Shown here one piece after another: positions 1 to 5,969 of a stretch of DNA of 6,177 nt. Each line of letters starts with the position of its first letter. The stretch's first letter is position 1. The stretch comes from an uncultured bacterium (lineage in GTDB: Bacteria > Cyanobacteriota > Vampirovibrionia > Gastranaerophilales > Gastranaerophilaceae): assembly GCA_946183815.1 (NCBI GenBank), contig CAMHDG010000104.1, positions 1-6,177 of the forward strand. Direction: 5' to 3'. The notes beneath the pieces were generated by a model, which did no database searches, was not told where the DNA came from, and worked only from the letters and a program-made list of their open reading frames with translations. A program made the position numbers and the translations under genes.

Positions 1-10
1 GCAAATTCCT

Positions 11-38
11 ATTCACTATTCACCATTCACTATTCACT
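11..38. repeat. Tandem heptamer repeat, four copies of ATTCACT/ATTCACC
   Basis: Four head-to-tail 7-bp units can be read directly: ATTCACT, ATTCACC, ATTCACT, ATTCACT. They are preceded by a degenerate six-base unit, ATTCCT. Short tandem heptamers between genes are a known feature of cyanobacterial genomes, and similar ATTCACT-rich repeats are scattered in some clostridia. The tract sits directly before a hairpin and probably belongs to the same dispersed element. Nothing in it suggests coding. Confidence 0.85.
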
Positions 39-41
39 AAA

Positions 42-58
42 GGGCAACTTCGTTGTCC
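42..58 (+). repeat. Small hairpin (7-bp stem, TTC loop) adjoining the heptamer tract
   Basis: GGGCAAC and GTTGTCC form a seven-pair stem around a TTC loop, with one G-U wobble when read as plus-strand RNA. No T-run follows, so it is a poor candidate for an intrinsic terminator of an upstream gene. Its position next to the heptamers suggests a dispersed intergenic repeat, but only one copy is visible here. Confidence 0.55.
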
Positions 59-70
59 GCTAAACAATAA

Positions 71-99
71 TTTACTTTTCCGCAAAATTCCTATACAAT
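71..99 (+). promoter_or_regulatory. Possible sigma70-type promoter for the cysteine-cluster gene
   Basis: TTTACT (71-76) and TACAAT (94-99) are separated by 17 bp and resemble -35 and -10 boxes. A start about seven bases beyond the -10 falls at or next to the ATG at 106, which would leave little or no 5' leader. The -35 is only a partial consensus match and the region is AT-rich, so this is moderate evidence. Confidence 0.4.
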
Positions 100-105
100 T
101 ATTTT

Positions 106-642
106 ATGTTAAAAAAATATGAAAAGTTTTTAAAAGATTTTGATAAGAAAATTGATAAATATTTTAAGGAGCAGTCGGAACATTTATGTTGTAGGGAAGG
201 TTGTTCGGGATGTTGTGAGGTTGGCGATTATCCCTTTACCCAATTAGAAATGATGTATCTTATGCAGGGGTTTAGAGGATTACCTCCGCTTGTTCAAGAA
301 CAGGTAAGAAATAACCTTTTGACAATAAAAAATAATAGAGTTTCAACCCATTTATTTTATAAGTGCCCGTTTTTACTCAATAACCGGTGTTGTGTTTATA
401 GTTACCGTGGGATAACCTGCAGGACTTTCGGGCTTGCTTATCTGATGAGAAACGGAGTTGTAAAATTGCCGGAATGTGTAAACGAAGGGCTGTGTTACAG
501 CAAAGTTTCAAAAGACGGGATTTTGACTGTTGAACCTGTGAAAGAAGATTTAGACTTGCCTGAAATTACAAACGGTAAATTAGCGAAGAAATATAAACTG
601 GAATTTGGTCCAAGCAGGTCGTTAATAGATTGGTTTCCATAA
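106..642 (+). CDS. YkgJ-family cysteine-cluster protein (CxxxCxxCC, putative metal-binding)
   Basis: The 178-residue protein belongs to the YkgJ/CxxCxxCC group of putative zinc- or iron-binding proteins, whose biochemical role is mostly unknown. The signature is clear. A first cluster runs C28, C29, C33, C36, C37 within LCCREGCSGCC. A second block has CPFL at C87, C95 and C96, then YRGITCRTFG with C105. C124 and C130 follow. There is no signal peptide or membrane segment, so it is probably cytosolic. The N-terminus (about residues 1-26) is Lys-rich and looks helical. The ATG at 106 is the only usable start: an in-frame TAA lies at 61-63, no GTG or TTG intervenes, and the next Met codons fall after the first cysteine cluster. 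No Shine-Dalgarno sequence precedes it. It lies 41 bp upstream of bioF and may be co-transcribed with the biotin genes, but nothing in the sequence shows a role in biotin synthesis. Confidence 0.88.
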   Translation: MLKKYEKFLKDFDKKIDKYFKEQSEHLCCREGCSGCCEVGDYPFTQLEMMYLMQGFRGLPPLVQEQVRNNLLTIKNNRVSTHLFYKCPFLLNNRCCVYSYRGITCRTFGLAYLMRNGVVKLPECVNEGLCYSKVSKDGILTVEPVKEDLDLPEITNGKLAKKYKLEFGPSRSLIDWFP

Positions 643-683
643 AAAGTAGTTTTATTGTAAAATTATGATAGAAAGAGTTAGTT

Positions 684-1832
684 ATGTACGATTACCAAAA
701 TGAACTTGATAAACTTAAAGAAACCGATTCTTACAGAAGAATACCGGAAATAACAGAAAAGAAAGAGGAGTACGTTATTTTCGATGGTAAAAAACTGCTT
801 AATTTTTCGTCAAATGATTATTTGAATTTGAGTACAAATGAAGATTTGGCAAAAGAGTTTATAACCGAATTTGAGCAAAACCCTGAATTACAGTTCTCTT
901 CGGCATCAGCAAGATTATTGAGTGGTACGGGAAGAATATATGGCGATTTAGAAAAATTACTTGCTGAACTTTTCGGCAAAGAATCTGCTCTTATATTCAA
1001 TACAGGATATCAATGTAATCTTGGGGTTATCTCTACTCTTATGAGTAAGGGTGACGTTATATTTTCTGATAAATTAAATCATGCCAGCATAATTGACGGT
1101 ATGAAGTTATCAGGTGCAGAGTTCCACAGATATAAACATTTAGACTATGAACATTTAGAAGAACTTTTAAAGAAATACAGAAACGACCACAAAAAAGCAC
1201 TTATCATATCAGAATCAGTATTCAGTATGGATGGTGATGTTGCAGATATAGCAAAACTTGTTGAGTTAAAAAATAAATATGACACCTTACTTATGATAGA
1301 TGATGCCCACGCTTTTTGCTCGGTTGATGACAACTGTGCAGGTATGTCGGAAGGGTTGGATGTTGATATAGTAACCGCAACTTTTGGGAAGGCTCTTGGC
1401 TCTTTTGGGGCAGTTGCTGTTTCAAGTAAAACCATCATCAACTTTCTTATAAACAAAGCAAGGTCATTTATTTTTTCAACCTCAATTCCTCCTATAAATA
1501 TAGCGTGGACAAAATGGTTACTGACTAAAAAACGGGATTTTATTAATACCCAAAAGCATAAACTTGCCAGATTAACCATTGCTGTGCATAAGTATATGTC
1601 ATCAACGGATATGAAAACTGTGTCAGAATCACAAATTATCCCTGTTGTGATAGGTGATGACACAAAAACTGTTGAGGTGGCAGAACAGTTAAGAAAACTC
1701 GGGTTCTTTGTCTTGCCTATCAGACCTCCAACTGTTCCGCCAAATACATCAAGATTAAGATTATCGCTTACTGCAAATATGGAATTTGAGAGTGTACGGA
1801 CTTTATTAGATTACGTTAGAAATGAAATATAA
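684..1832 (+). CDS. bioF: 8-amino-7-oxononanoate (KAPA) synthase, BioF
   Basis: This PLP-dependent enzyme of the alpha-oxoamine synthase family condenses a pimeloyl thioester with L-alanine, releasing CO2 and giving KAPA, the first step of biotin ring assembly. The 382 residues match the usual family length. Visible landmarks are the N-terminal YLNLS motif (46-50), SGTGRIYGDL (80-89), NHASIIDG with PLP-stacking H133, SMDGD (181-185), IDDAHA with D206 and H209, the Schiff-base lysine K236 in TFGKALGSFGA, and the RPPTVP loop (347-352) typical of BioF. The near relative 2-amino-3-ketobutyrate CoA ligase shares the lysine motif, but the adjoining bioG and bioC settle the assignment. The start ATG follows an AG-rich GAAAGAG (671-677), a weak ribosome binding site. 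The 3' end overlaps bioG by 11 bp. No BirA- or BioR-like operator was recognised upstream. Confidence 0.94.
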   Translation: MYDYQNELDKLKETDSYRRIPEITEKKEEYVIFDGKKLLNFSSNDYLNLSTNEDLAKEFITEFEQNPELQFSSASARLLSGTGRIYGDLEKLLAELFGKESALIFNTGYQCNLGVISTLMSKGDVIFSDKLNHASIIDGMKLSGAEFHRYKHLDYEHLEELLKKYRNDHKKALIISESVFSMDGDVADIAKLVELKNKYDTLLMIDDAHAFCSVDDNCAGMSEGLDVDIVTATFGKALGSFGAVAVSSKTIINFLINKARSFIFSTSIPPINIAWTKWLLTKKRDFINTQKHKLARLTIAVHKYMSSTDMKTVSESQIIPVVIGDDTKTVEVAEQLRKLGFFVLPIRPPTVPPNTSRLRLSLTANMEFESVRTLLDYVRNEI

Positions 1833-2472
1833 ATGGCTTCAAAAACAAAATAATGAAAAACTTATTGTCTTTTTCAACGGCTGGGGAATGGATGAAAATA
1901 TTGTTTCGCACCTTGATTGCGGAGATTATGATGTTGTTGTTTTTTATGACTATAATTCTCTTGAAACGGATATCGATTTACCCTTGTATAAAGAAAAATA
2001 TATTGTTGGTTGGTCAATGGGGGTGATGGTTTCCTGTTTAGAGGAAACTAAACAGATACGAGAAGGAGCAAAAAGTTATATTGCTGTTTGCGGGACTCCT
2101 TTGCCTGTAAATAATGATTATGGTATCCCTGAAAAGATATATAATATGACAATAAGAGGGTTTAATGAACTATCTTCAAAAAAATTTGTATCAAGAATGT
2201 TTACGGAAAAAACTATTCCTGAAACAGTTACAAAAAGAACATTAGACAGTCAAAAATCAGAACTTATACAGTTACTTAAATATCAGGTGAATGACGGTGT
2301 GAAATTTGATAAGGTTATAGTGGCAGAAAAAGATATAATAATTCCGACTAAAAATCAACTTAATTACTGGAGTAAGACTGATACTGATATTACGTTTATC
2401 CACTCGGGTCACTGTCCGTTTTTGTTGTATAATAAATGGGCGGAGTTAGTCGAAATATGCAAAAGAGTTTAA
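1822..2472 (+). CDS. bioG: Pimeloyl-[ACP] methyl ester esterase, BioG (DUF452)
   Basis: BioG is an alpha/beta-hydrolase that cleaves the methyl ester of pimeloyl-ACP, ending chain growth and exposing the carboxylate that BioF needs downstream. It replaces BioH in many bacteria. The 216-residue protein shows the family pattern: an N-terminal FFNGWGMDE stretch (17-25, oxyanion/first-strand region), the nucleophile elbow GWSMG with S65, CGTPLP (90-95), and a C-terminal HSGHCPF with H197 as the likely catalytic histidine. The acidic member of the triad could be D99 (NNDYGIP) or D171 (AEKDIIIP); the sequence alone does not decide. It starts inside the end of bioF and has no clear Shine-Dalgarno sequence, so translational coupling to bioF is likely. 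Its own 3' end overlaps bioC. Assignment rests on the motifs plus the bioF/bioC neighbours. Confidence 0.92.
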   Translation: MKYKWLQKQNNEKLIVFFNGWGMDENIVSHLDCGDYDVVVFYDYNSLETDIDLPLYKEKYIVGWSMGVMVSCLEETKQIREGAKSYIAVCGTPLPVNNDYGIPEKIYNMTIRGFNELSSKKFVSRMFTEKTIPETVTKRTLDSQKSELIQLLKYQVNDGVKFDKVIVAEKDIIIPTKNQLNYWSKTDTDITFIHSGHCPFLLYNKWAELVEICKRV

Positions 2473-3179
2473 TAAGACAACGGTTTTCAAGATGTTTAAA
2501 AACGTATGAGGAAAATGCGGTTGTTCAGAAGAAAATGGCAATAGAACTAGCAGAATTGTTAGAAAGAACAGATTACAAAAATGTTCTTGAACTTGGGTGC
2601 GGGACAGGTTTTTTGACCTCACAAATATACGGCAGGCTAAAGTTTGCTGATTATACTGCCGTTGATATTGTTGAGGAGTGTTCTGAATATATAAGTAAAA
2701 TATCTGACGGGATAGAGTTTATTTGTAGTGATGTTGAGGACTTTTCAACTGATAAAAAATTTGATTTGATTGTTTCAAATGCATCTTTACAATGGGTTGA
2801 GAATTTATCTGATTACATAAAAAAAATAAGATTAAATCTGAATGATGGCGGGTGTTTTTTGTTTACATTATTTGGAAAAGATAATTTTAAAGAGATGTCT
2901 GATTTTGTGAGCCGACCATTAAAATATTATTCTGTTGAGGAATTAAAGAATATTTTTTCAGAGTTTAAAATTGAGAAAATTTATGACAAAAAAGAGGTTA
3001 TGAAATTCAGTACTCCTATTGATGTTTTAAGGCATATAAAACTGACCGGGGTGAATGCTTTATCAAATAATCACTGGACAAAGAGAGATTTAATAAATTT
3101 TGAAAAAGCGTATCCTGTGAATGATTTTGGGAAAAGTACTTTGACATATCACCCCGTATATATAAAATTATCTGTATAA
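2457..3179 (+). CDS. bioC: Malonyl-[ACP] O-methyltransferase, BioC
   Basis: BioC is a SAM-dependent methyltransferase that caps malonyl-ACP as a methyl ester so that the fatty-acid elongation cycle accepts it and builds pimeloyl-ACP methyl ester. With the chosen start the protein has 240 residues. It shows the BioC N-terminal pattern RFSRCLKTYEENAVVQ (9-24), SAM motif I VLELGCGTG (43-51), the motif II acidic residue in TAVDIVEE (D70), DLIVSNASLQWV (103-114), and family-typical LRHIKLTGVNAL (191-202) and LTYHPVYI (229-236). I prefer the ATG at 2457 over the in-frame ATG at 2436. It places the RF(S)R motif at the usual distance from the N-terminus, is preceded by GGAG (2442-2445, spacer 11), and reduces the overlap with bioG from 37 to 16 bp. 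It is the last gene of the biotin block; no bioD follows. Confidence 0.92.
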   Translation: MQKSLIRQRFSRCLKTYEENAVVQKKMAIELAELLERTDYKNVLELGCGTGFLTSQIYGRLKFADYTAVDIVEECSEYISKISDGIEFICSDVEDFSTDKKFDLIVSNASLQWVENLSDYIKKIRLNLNDGGCFLFTLFGKDNFKEMSDFVSRPLKYYSVEELKNIFSEFKIEKIYDKKEVMKFSTPIDVLRHIKLTGVNALSNNHWTKRDLINFEKAYPVNDFGKSTLTYHPVYIKLSV

Positions 3180-3229
3180 ATAAATAGAAAATAACTGGGT
3201 TTATTGAACGATATTTTACCGTTTTCCTC

Positions 3230-3258
3230 TTGATATATTTGAGTTTTTTGTGTATGAT
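3230..3258 (+). promoter_or_regulatory. Probable sigma70-type promoter of clpC
   Basis: TTGATA (3230-3235) and TATGAT (3253-3258) each match five of six consensus bases and are 17 bp apart, the preferred spacing. The predicted transcription start is near 3265, giving a leader of about 34 nt that contains a palindrome and the ribosome binding site. No CIRCE element or CtsR heptad repeat was seen, so the known heat-shock repressors of Gram-positive clpC genes do not obviously act here. Confidence 0.6.
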
Positions 3259-3271
3259 AAGATTACGAAAA

Positions 3272-3285
3272 TTATATGCATATAA
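3272..3285. promoter_or_regulatory. 14-bp perfect palindrome in the clpC leader
   Basis: TTATATGCATATAA reads identically on both strands and ends two bases before the AGGAGAG ribosome binding site. It lies just downstream of the predicted transcription start, where a bound repressor would block transcription. As an RNA hairpin it would be weak. It could be an operator or a chance AT-rich palindrome. Confidence 0.35.
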
Positions 3286-3298
3286 ATAGGAGAGAGTA

Positions 3299-5803
3299 AT
3301 GTTCGAACGTTTTACAGAAAAGGCTATTAAAGTCATAATGCTTGCTCAAGAAGAAGCACGCAGACTCGGGCATAATTTCGTAGGCACAGAGCAGGTTTTG
3401 TTGGGCTTAATCGGTGAAGGCACAGGTGTAGCAGCAAAAACTTTAAAATCAATGGGTGTAAACCTTAAAGATGCTCGTGTGGAAGTTGAAAAGATTATTG
3501 GCCGAGGTTCAGGATTTGTAGCGGTAGAGATACCGTTTACCCCTAGAGCAAAAAGAGTATTAGAGTTGTCTTGGGATGAAGCAAGACAGTTAGGTCACAA
3601 TTATATTGGTACAGAACACTTGTTGTTAGGTCTTATCCGTGAAGGCGAAGGTGTAGCAGCAAGAGTGTTGGAAAACCTTGGTGTTGACTTAAATAAAATA
3701 AGAACTAATGTTGTAAAGATGTTGGGTGAATCAAAATCTACGGCAACTGCAGGTGGTTCAAGCAGTAGTTCTTCATCATCTTCGTCAAGTTCTTCAAAGG
3801 TTAAGACCCCTAGTCTTGATGAGTATGGTACAGATTTGACACTTGCAGCATCTGAACAAAGATTAGACCCGGTAGTTGGTCGTGACAAAGAGATAGAAAG
3901 AGTTATTCAAATTCTTGCAAGAAGAACAAAAAATAACCCTGTATTGTTGGGTGAACCTGGTGTAGGTAAAACCGCAGTAGCAGAGGGTTTGGCAACAAGA
4001 ATTGTGAATGGCGAAGTTCCTGATATTTTAGACGGCAAAAAAGTTATCCAGTTAGATATGGGGTTACTTATTGCAGGTACTAAATACAGAGGTGAGTTTG
4101 AAGAACGTTTAAAGAAGATTATGGACGAAATCAGACAATCAGGAAACGTAATTCTTGTAATCGATGAGATGCATACCCTTATCGGTGCAGGTGCTGCGGA
4201 AGGTGCGATTGATGCTGCTAATATCTTGAAACCCGCTCTTTCAAGAGGCGAAATTCAGGTTATAGGTGCAACTACTCTTGACGAATACAGAAAGTATATC
4301 GAAAAAGATTCTGCACTGGAAAGACGTTTCCAATCTGTTATTATTGACGAGCCGACAATAGATGAAACTATTGAAATCATAAGAGGACTTAAATTCAAAT
4401 ATGAAGAACACCATGGGCTTGTTATCTCGGATGAGGCAGTTATTGCGGCAACAAAACTTTCGTCAAAGTACGTAACCGACAGATTTTTACCTGATAAGGC
4501 CATTGATGTACTTGACGAGGCAAGTTCAAAGGTAAGACTAAAAGTTAGTTCGCTTTGTCCTGAAGGCAAAGAATTAGATAAACAGTTGAAAGAAATTGTT
4601 AAAGAAAAAACAGAAGCGATTAAAAATCAAGATTTTGAAAAGGCTTCTTCTTTGCGTGATGACGAAGAAAACATGAAGGATAAGATAAGAGAAGTAACGG
4701 AACAGTGGAAAAAGGATAACGAGGCAAATAAACCTGTTGTTACGGAAGAAGATGTTGCGGAAGTTATCTCTGTTATGACAGGTGTTCCTGTTACGAAACT
4801 GACAGAAGGTGAAAGCGAAAGATTGCTTCACCTTGAAGATACGTTGCATGCTCGTGTAATCGGTCAGTCTGATGCTGTTACTGCTATATCAAAGGCTATC
4901 AGACGTGCAAGAGTAGGCTTGAAAGCGCCAAACAGACCGATAGGTAGTTTTATCTTCTCCGGTCCTACCGGTGTTGGTAAAACAGAGTTAGCAAAAGCAT
5001 TAGCAGAGGCTATGTTTGGCTCTGAAGATAATATGGTTCGTGTTGATATGTCTGAATTTATGGAAAAACATTCAACTGCAAAATTGATTGGTTCTCCTCC
5101 TGGGTATGTCGGCTATGATGACGGTGGTCACTTATCAGAAATTATCAGAAAGAAACCTTATTCAGTTATTCTTTTTGACGAAATCGAAAAGGCTCACCCT
5201 GATATCTTCAATATCATGTTACAAATTCTTGATGATGGCCGTTTGACTGATGCAAAAGGTCGCCATGTTAACTTTAAGAATACTGTTATCATTATGACAT
5301 CAAATGTTGGTGCAAGTATGATAACAACTCAGGGTAAACTCGGTTTCACAACGGCTGAAAATGCTAATAAGGATAAGTACGAAAAACTTAAAGATACAGT
5401 TAATGAAGAATTGAAGAAGGCATTTAGACCTGAGTTCCTTAACCGTATTGACGACATTATCGTATTTAATCACTTACAAAAAGAAGAAATCAGACAAATC
5501 GTTGATTTGATGATGAAAGACTTGTTCAAGAGATTATCTGAAAGAGATCTTTCTATCGAGGTTACAGACGAAGTTAAAGATTTCTTGGCTAAAGACGGTT
5601 ATTCTGAAGCATACGGTGCAAGACCATTAAGAAGATTAATCCAACGCAAGATTGAAGACCAACTTGCAGAGGAAATTCTTACTAATGCGTATGAACCGGG
5701 TGATGTTATTGTCTTAAAACTAAAAGATGAAAAAATTGTCTTTGAGAAAAAGTCAGGTAAGGCAAAATCAAAGAAGAGCAACCTGCAGAGGTTAGCGAAG
5801 TAA
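3299..5803 (+). CDS. clpC: ATP-dependent Clp protease ATP-binding subunit ClpC
   Basis: ClpC is a cytosolic Hsp100/AAA+ unfoldase that forms hexamers, threads proteins into ClpP and acts in protein quality control and regulated turnover. The 834 residues show two Clp-N repeats (about 1-72 and 76-145), then a 13-serine linker (154-166). ATPase domain 1 has Walker A GEPGVGKT (218-225), Walker B VILVIDE (D289, E290) and Arg-finger region ERRF (341-344). A middle domain carries a UVR-like helix pair (about 430-462). ATPase domain 2 has Walker A GPTGVGKT (555-562), Walker B ILFDEIE (D627, E628) and RPEFLNRID (710-718). LGF at 681-683 is the likely ClpP-docking tripeptide. The middle domain and N-repeats mark it as ClpC rather than ClpA or ClpB. 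AGGAGAG at 3288-3294 supports the start. The last few codons look out of frame: another frame continues to a TAA at 5815-5817 with a more natural acidic tail. Confidence 0.97.
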   Translation: MFERFTEKAIKVIMLAQEEARRLGHNFVGTEQVLLGLIGEGTGVAAKTLKSMGVNLKDARVEVEKIIGRGSGFVAVEIPFTPRAKRVLELSWDEARQLGHNYIGTEHLLLGLIREGEGVAARVLENLGVDLNKIRTNVVKMLGESKSTATAGGSSSSSSSSSSSSSKVKTPSLDEYGTDLTLAASEQRLDPVVGRDKEIERVIQILARRTKNNPVLLGEPGVGKTAVAEGLATRIVNGEVPDILDGKKVIQLDMGLLIAGTKYRGEFEERLKKIMDEIRQSGNVILVIDEMHTLIGAGAAEGAIDAANILKPALSRGEIQVIGATTLDEYRKYIEKDSALERRFQSVIIDEPTIDETIEIIRGLKFKYEEHHGLVISDEAVIAATKLSSKYVTDRFLPDKAIDVLDEASSKVRLKVSSLCPEGKELDKQLKEIVKEKTEAIKNQDFEKASSLRDDEENMKDKIREVTEQWKKDNEANKPVVTEEDVAEVISVMTGVPVTKLTEGESERLLHLEDTLHARVIGQSDAVTAISKAIRRARVGLKAPNRPIGSFIFSGPTGVGKTELAKALAEAMFGSEDNMVRVDMSEFMEKHSTAKLIGSPPGYVGYDDGGHLSEIIRKKPYSVILFDEIEKAHPDIFNIMLQILDDGRLTDAKGRHVNFKNTVIIMTSNVGASMITTQGKLGFTTAENANKDKYEKLKDTVNEELKKAFRPEFLNRIDDIIVFNHLQKEEIRQIVDLMMKDLFKRLSERDLSIEVTDEVKDFLAKDGYSEAYGARPLRRLIQRKIEDQLAEEILTNAYEPGDVIVLKLKDEKIVFEKKSGKAKSKKSNLQRLAK

Positions 5804-5839
5804 AATCAGAAGAATAATAAAAATTCTTGATATAAAAAG

Positions 5840-5870
5840 AGAGGCTGTTAGTAAATCAGCCTCTTTTTTT
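5840..5870 (+). terminator. Rho-independent terminator after clpC
   Basis: AGAGGCTG (5840-5847) pairs perfectly with CAGCCTCT (5857-5864) around a nine-base loop, followed by a run of T ending at 5870. A short A-run precedes the stem (5834-5838), so it may also stop transcription from the other direction. It separates clpC from the downstream regulator gene. Confidence 0.92.
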
Positions 5871-5922
5871 GTTGAGTTATTCAGGAAACGGGTGTATGGT
5901 AATTGGTTCTTATATCACTGCG

Positions 5923-5934
5923 TTGACATGTCAA
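5923..5934. promoter_or_regulatory. 12-bp palindrome over the -35 box, candidate operator
   Basis: TTGACATGTCAA is a perfect inverted repeat that starts exactly at the -35 hexamer. MarR-family dimers bind palindromes of about this size and often repress their own promoters by covering the -35 or -10. Autoregulation by the gene at 5970 is therefore a reasonable inference, not shown by the sequence. Confidence 0.55.
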
Positions 5935-5951
5935 GGCTGTTAAAATATAAT
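5923..5951 (+). promoter_or_regulatory. Consensus sigma70 promoter of the MarR-family gene
   Basis: TTGACA (5923-5928) and TATAAT (5946-5951) both match the consensus exactly and are separated by 17 bp. The predicted transcription start is near 5958, only about a dozen bases before the ATG at 5970. A promoter this strong in front of a regulator gene suggests it is normally held down by a repressor. Confidence 0.85.
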
Positions 5952-5969
5952 TTTGTAAAGCGAGTAAAT

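Noticed and set aside
1..38. CRISPR array
   Set aside because: The repeated units are 7 bp with no spacers between them, so this is a simple tandem repeat.
42..58. Hairpin as an intrinsic terminator of a gene left of the window
   Set aside because: The stem is not followed by a T-run; the next bases are GCTAAACAAT. A repeat-element hairpin fits better.
640..669. A separate promoter for bioF using TATGAT at 664-669 as the -10 box
   Set aside because: The -10 resembles that of clpC, but nothing like TTGACA lies 16-18 bp upstream, and transcription would start within about 10 bases of the ATG. Too weak to list as a feature.
1145..1663. 172-codon open frame on the minus strand within bioF
   Set aside because: It lies wholly antisense to a well-recognised bioF, shows no recognisable motif and has no supporting ribosome binding site. 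It is a by-product of the opposite strand's codon use.
2436..2456. Upstream in-frame ATG as the start of bioC (seven extra residues)
   Set aside because: It has no ribosome binding site in front of it, lengthens the overlap with bioG, and adds residues before the family's usual N-terminus. The ATG at 2457 has GGAG upstream.
3180..3298. CIRCE or CtsR heat-shock operator upstream of clpC
   Set aside because: I looked for TTAGCACTC/GAGTGCTAA and for the GGTCAAA direct repeat and saw neither.
3016..3336. 106-codon minus-strand open frame across the bioC-clpC gap
   Set aside because: It overlaps the conserved 3' end of bioC, the clpC promoter and the clpC start. The translation resembles no known family and is low-complexity, as expected of AT-rich antisense DNA.
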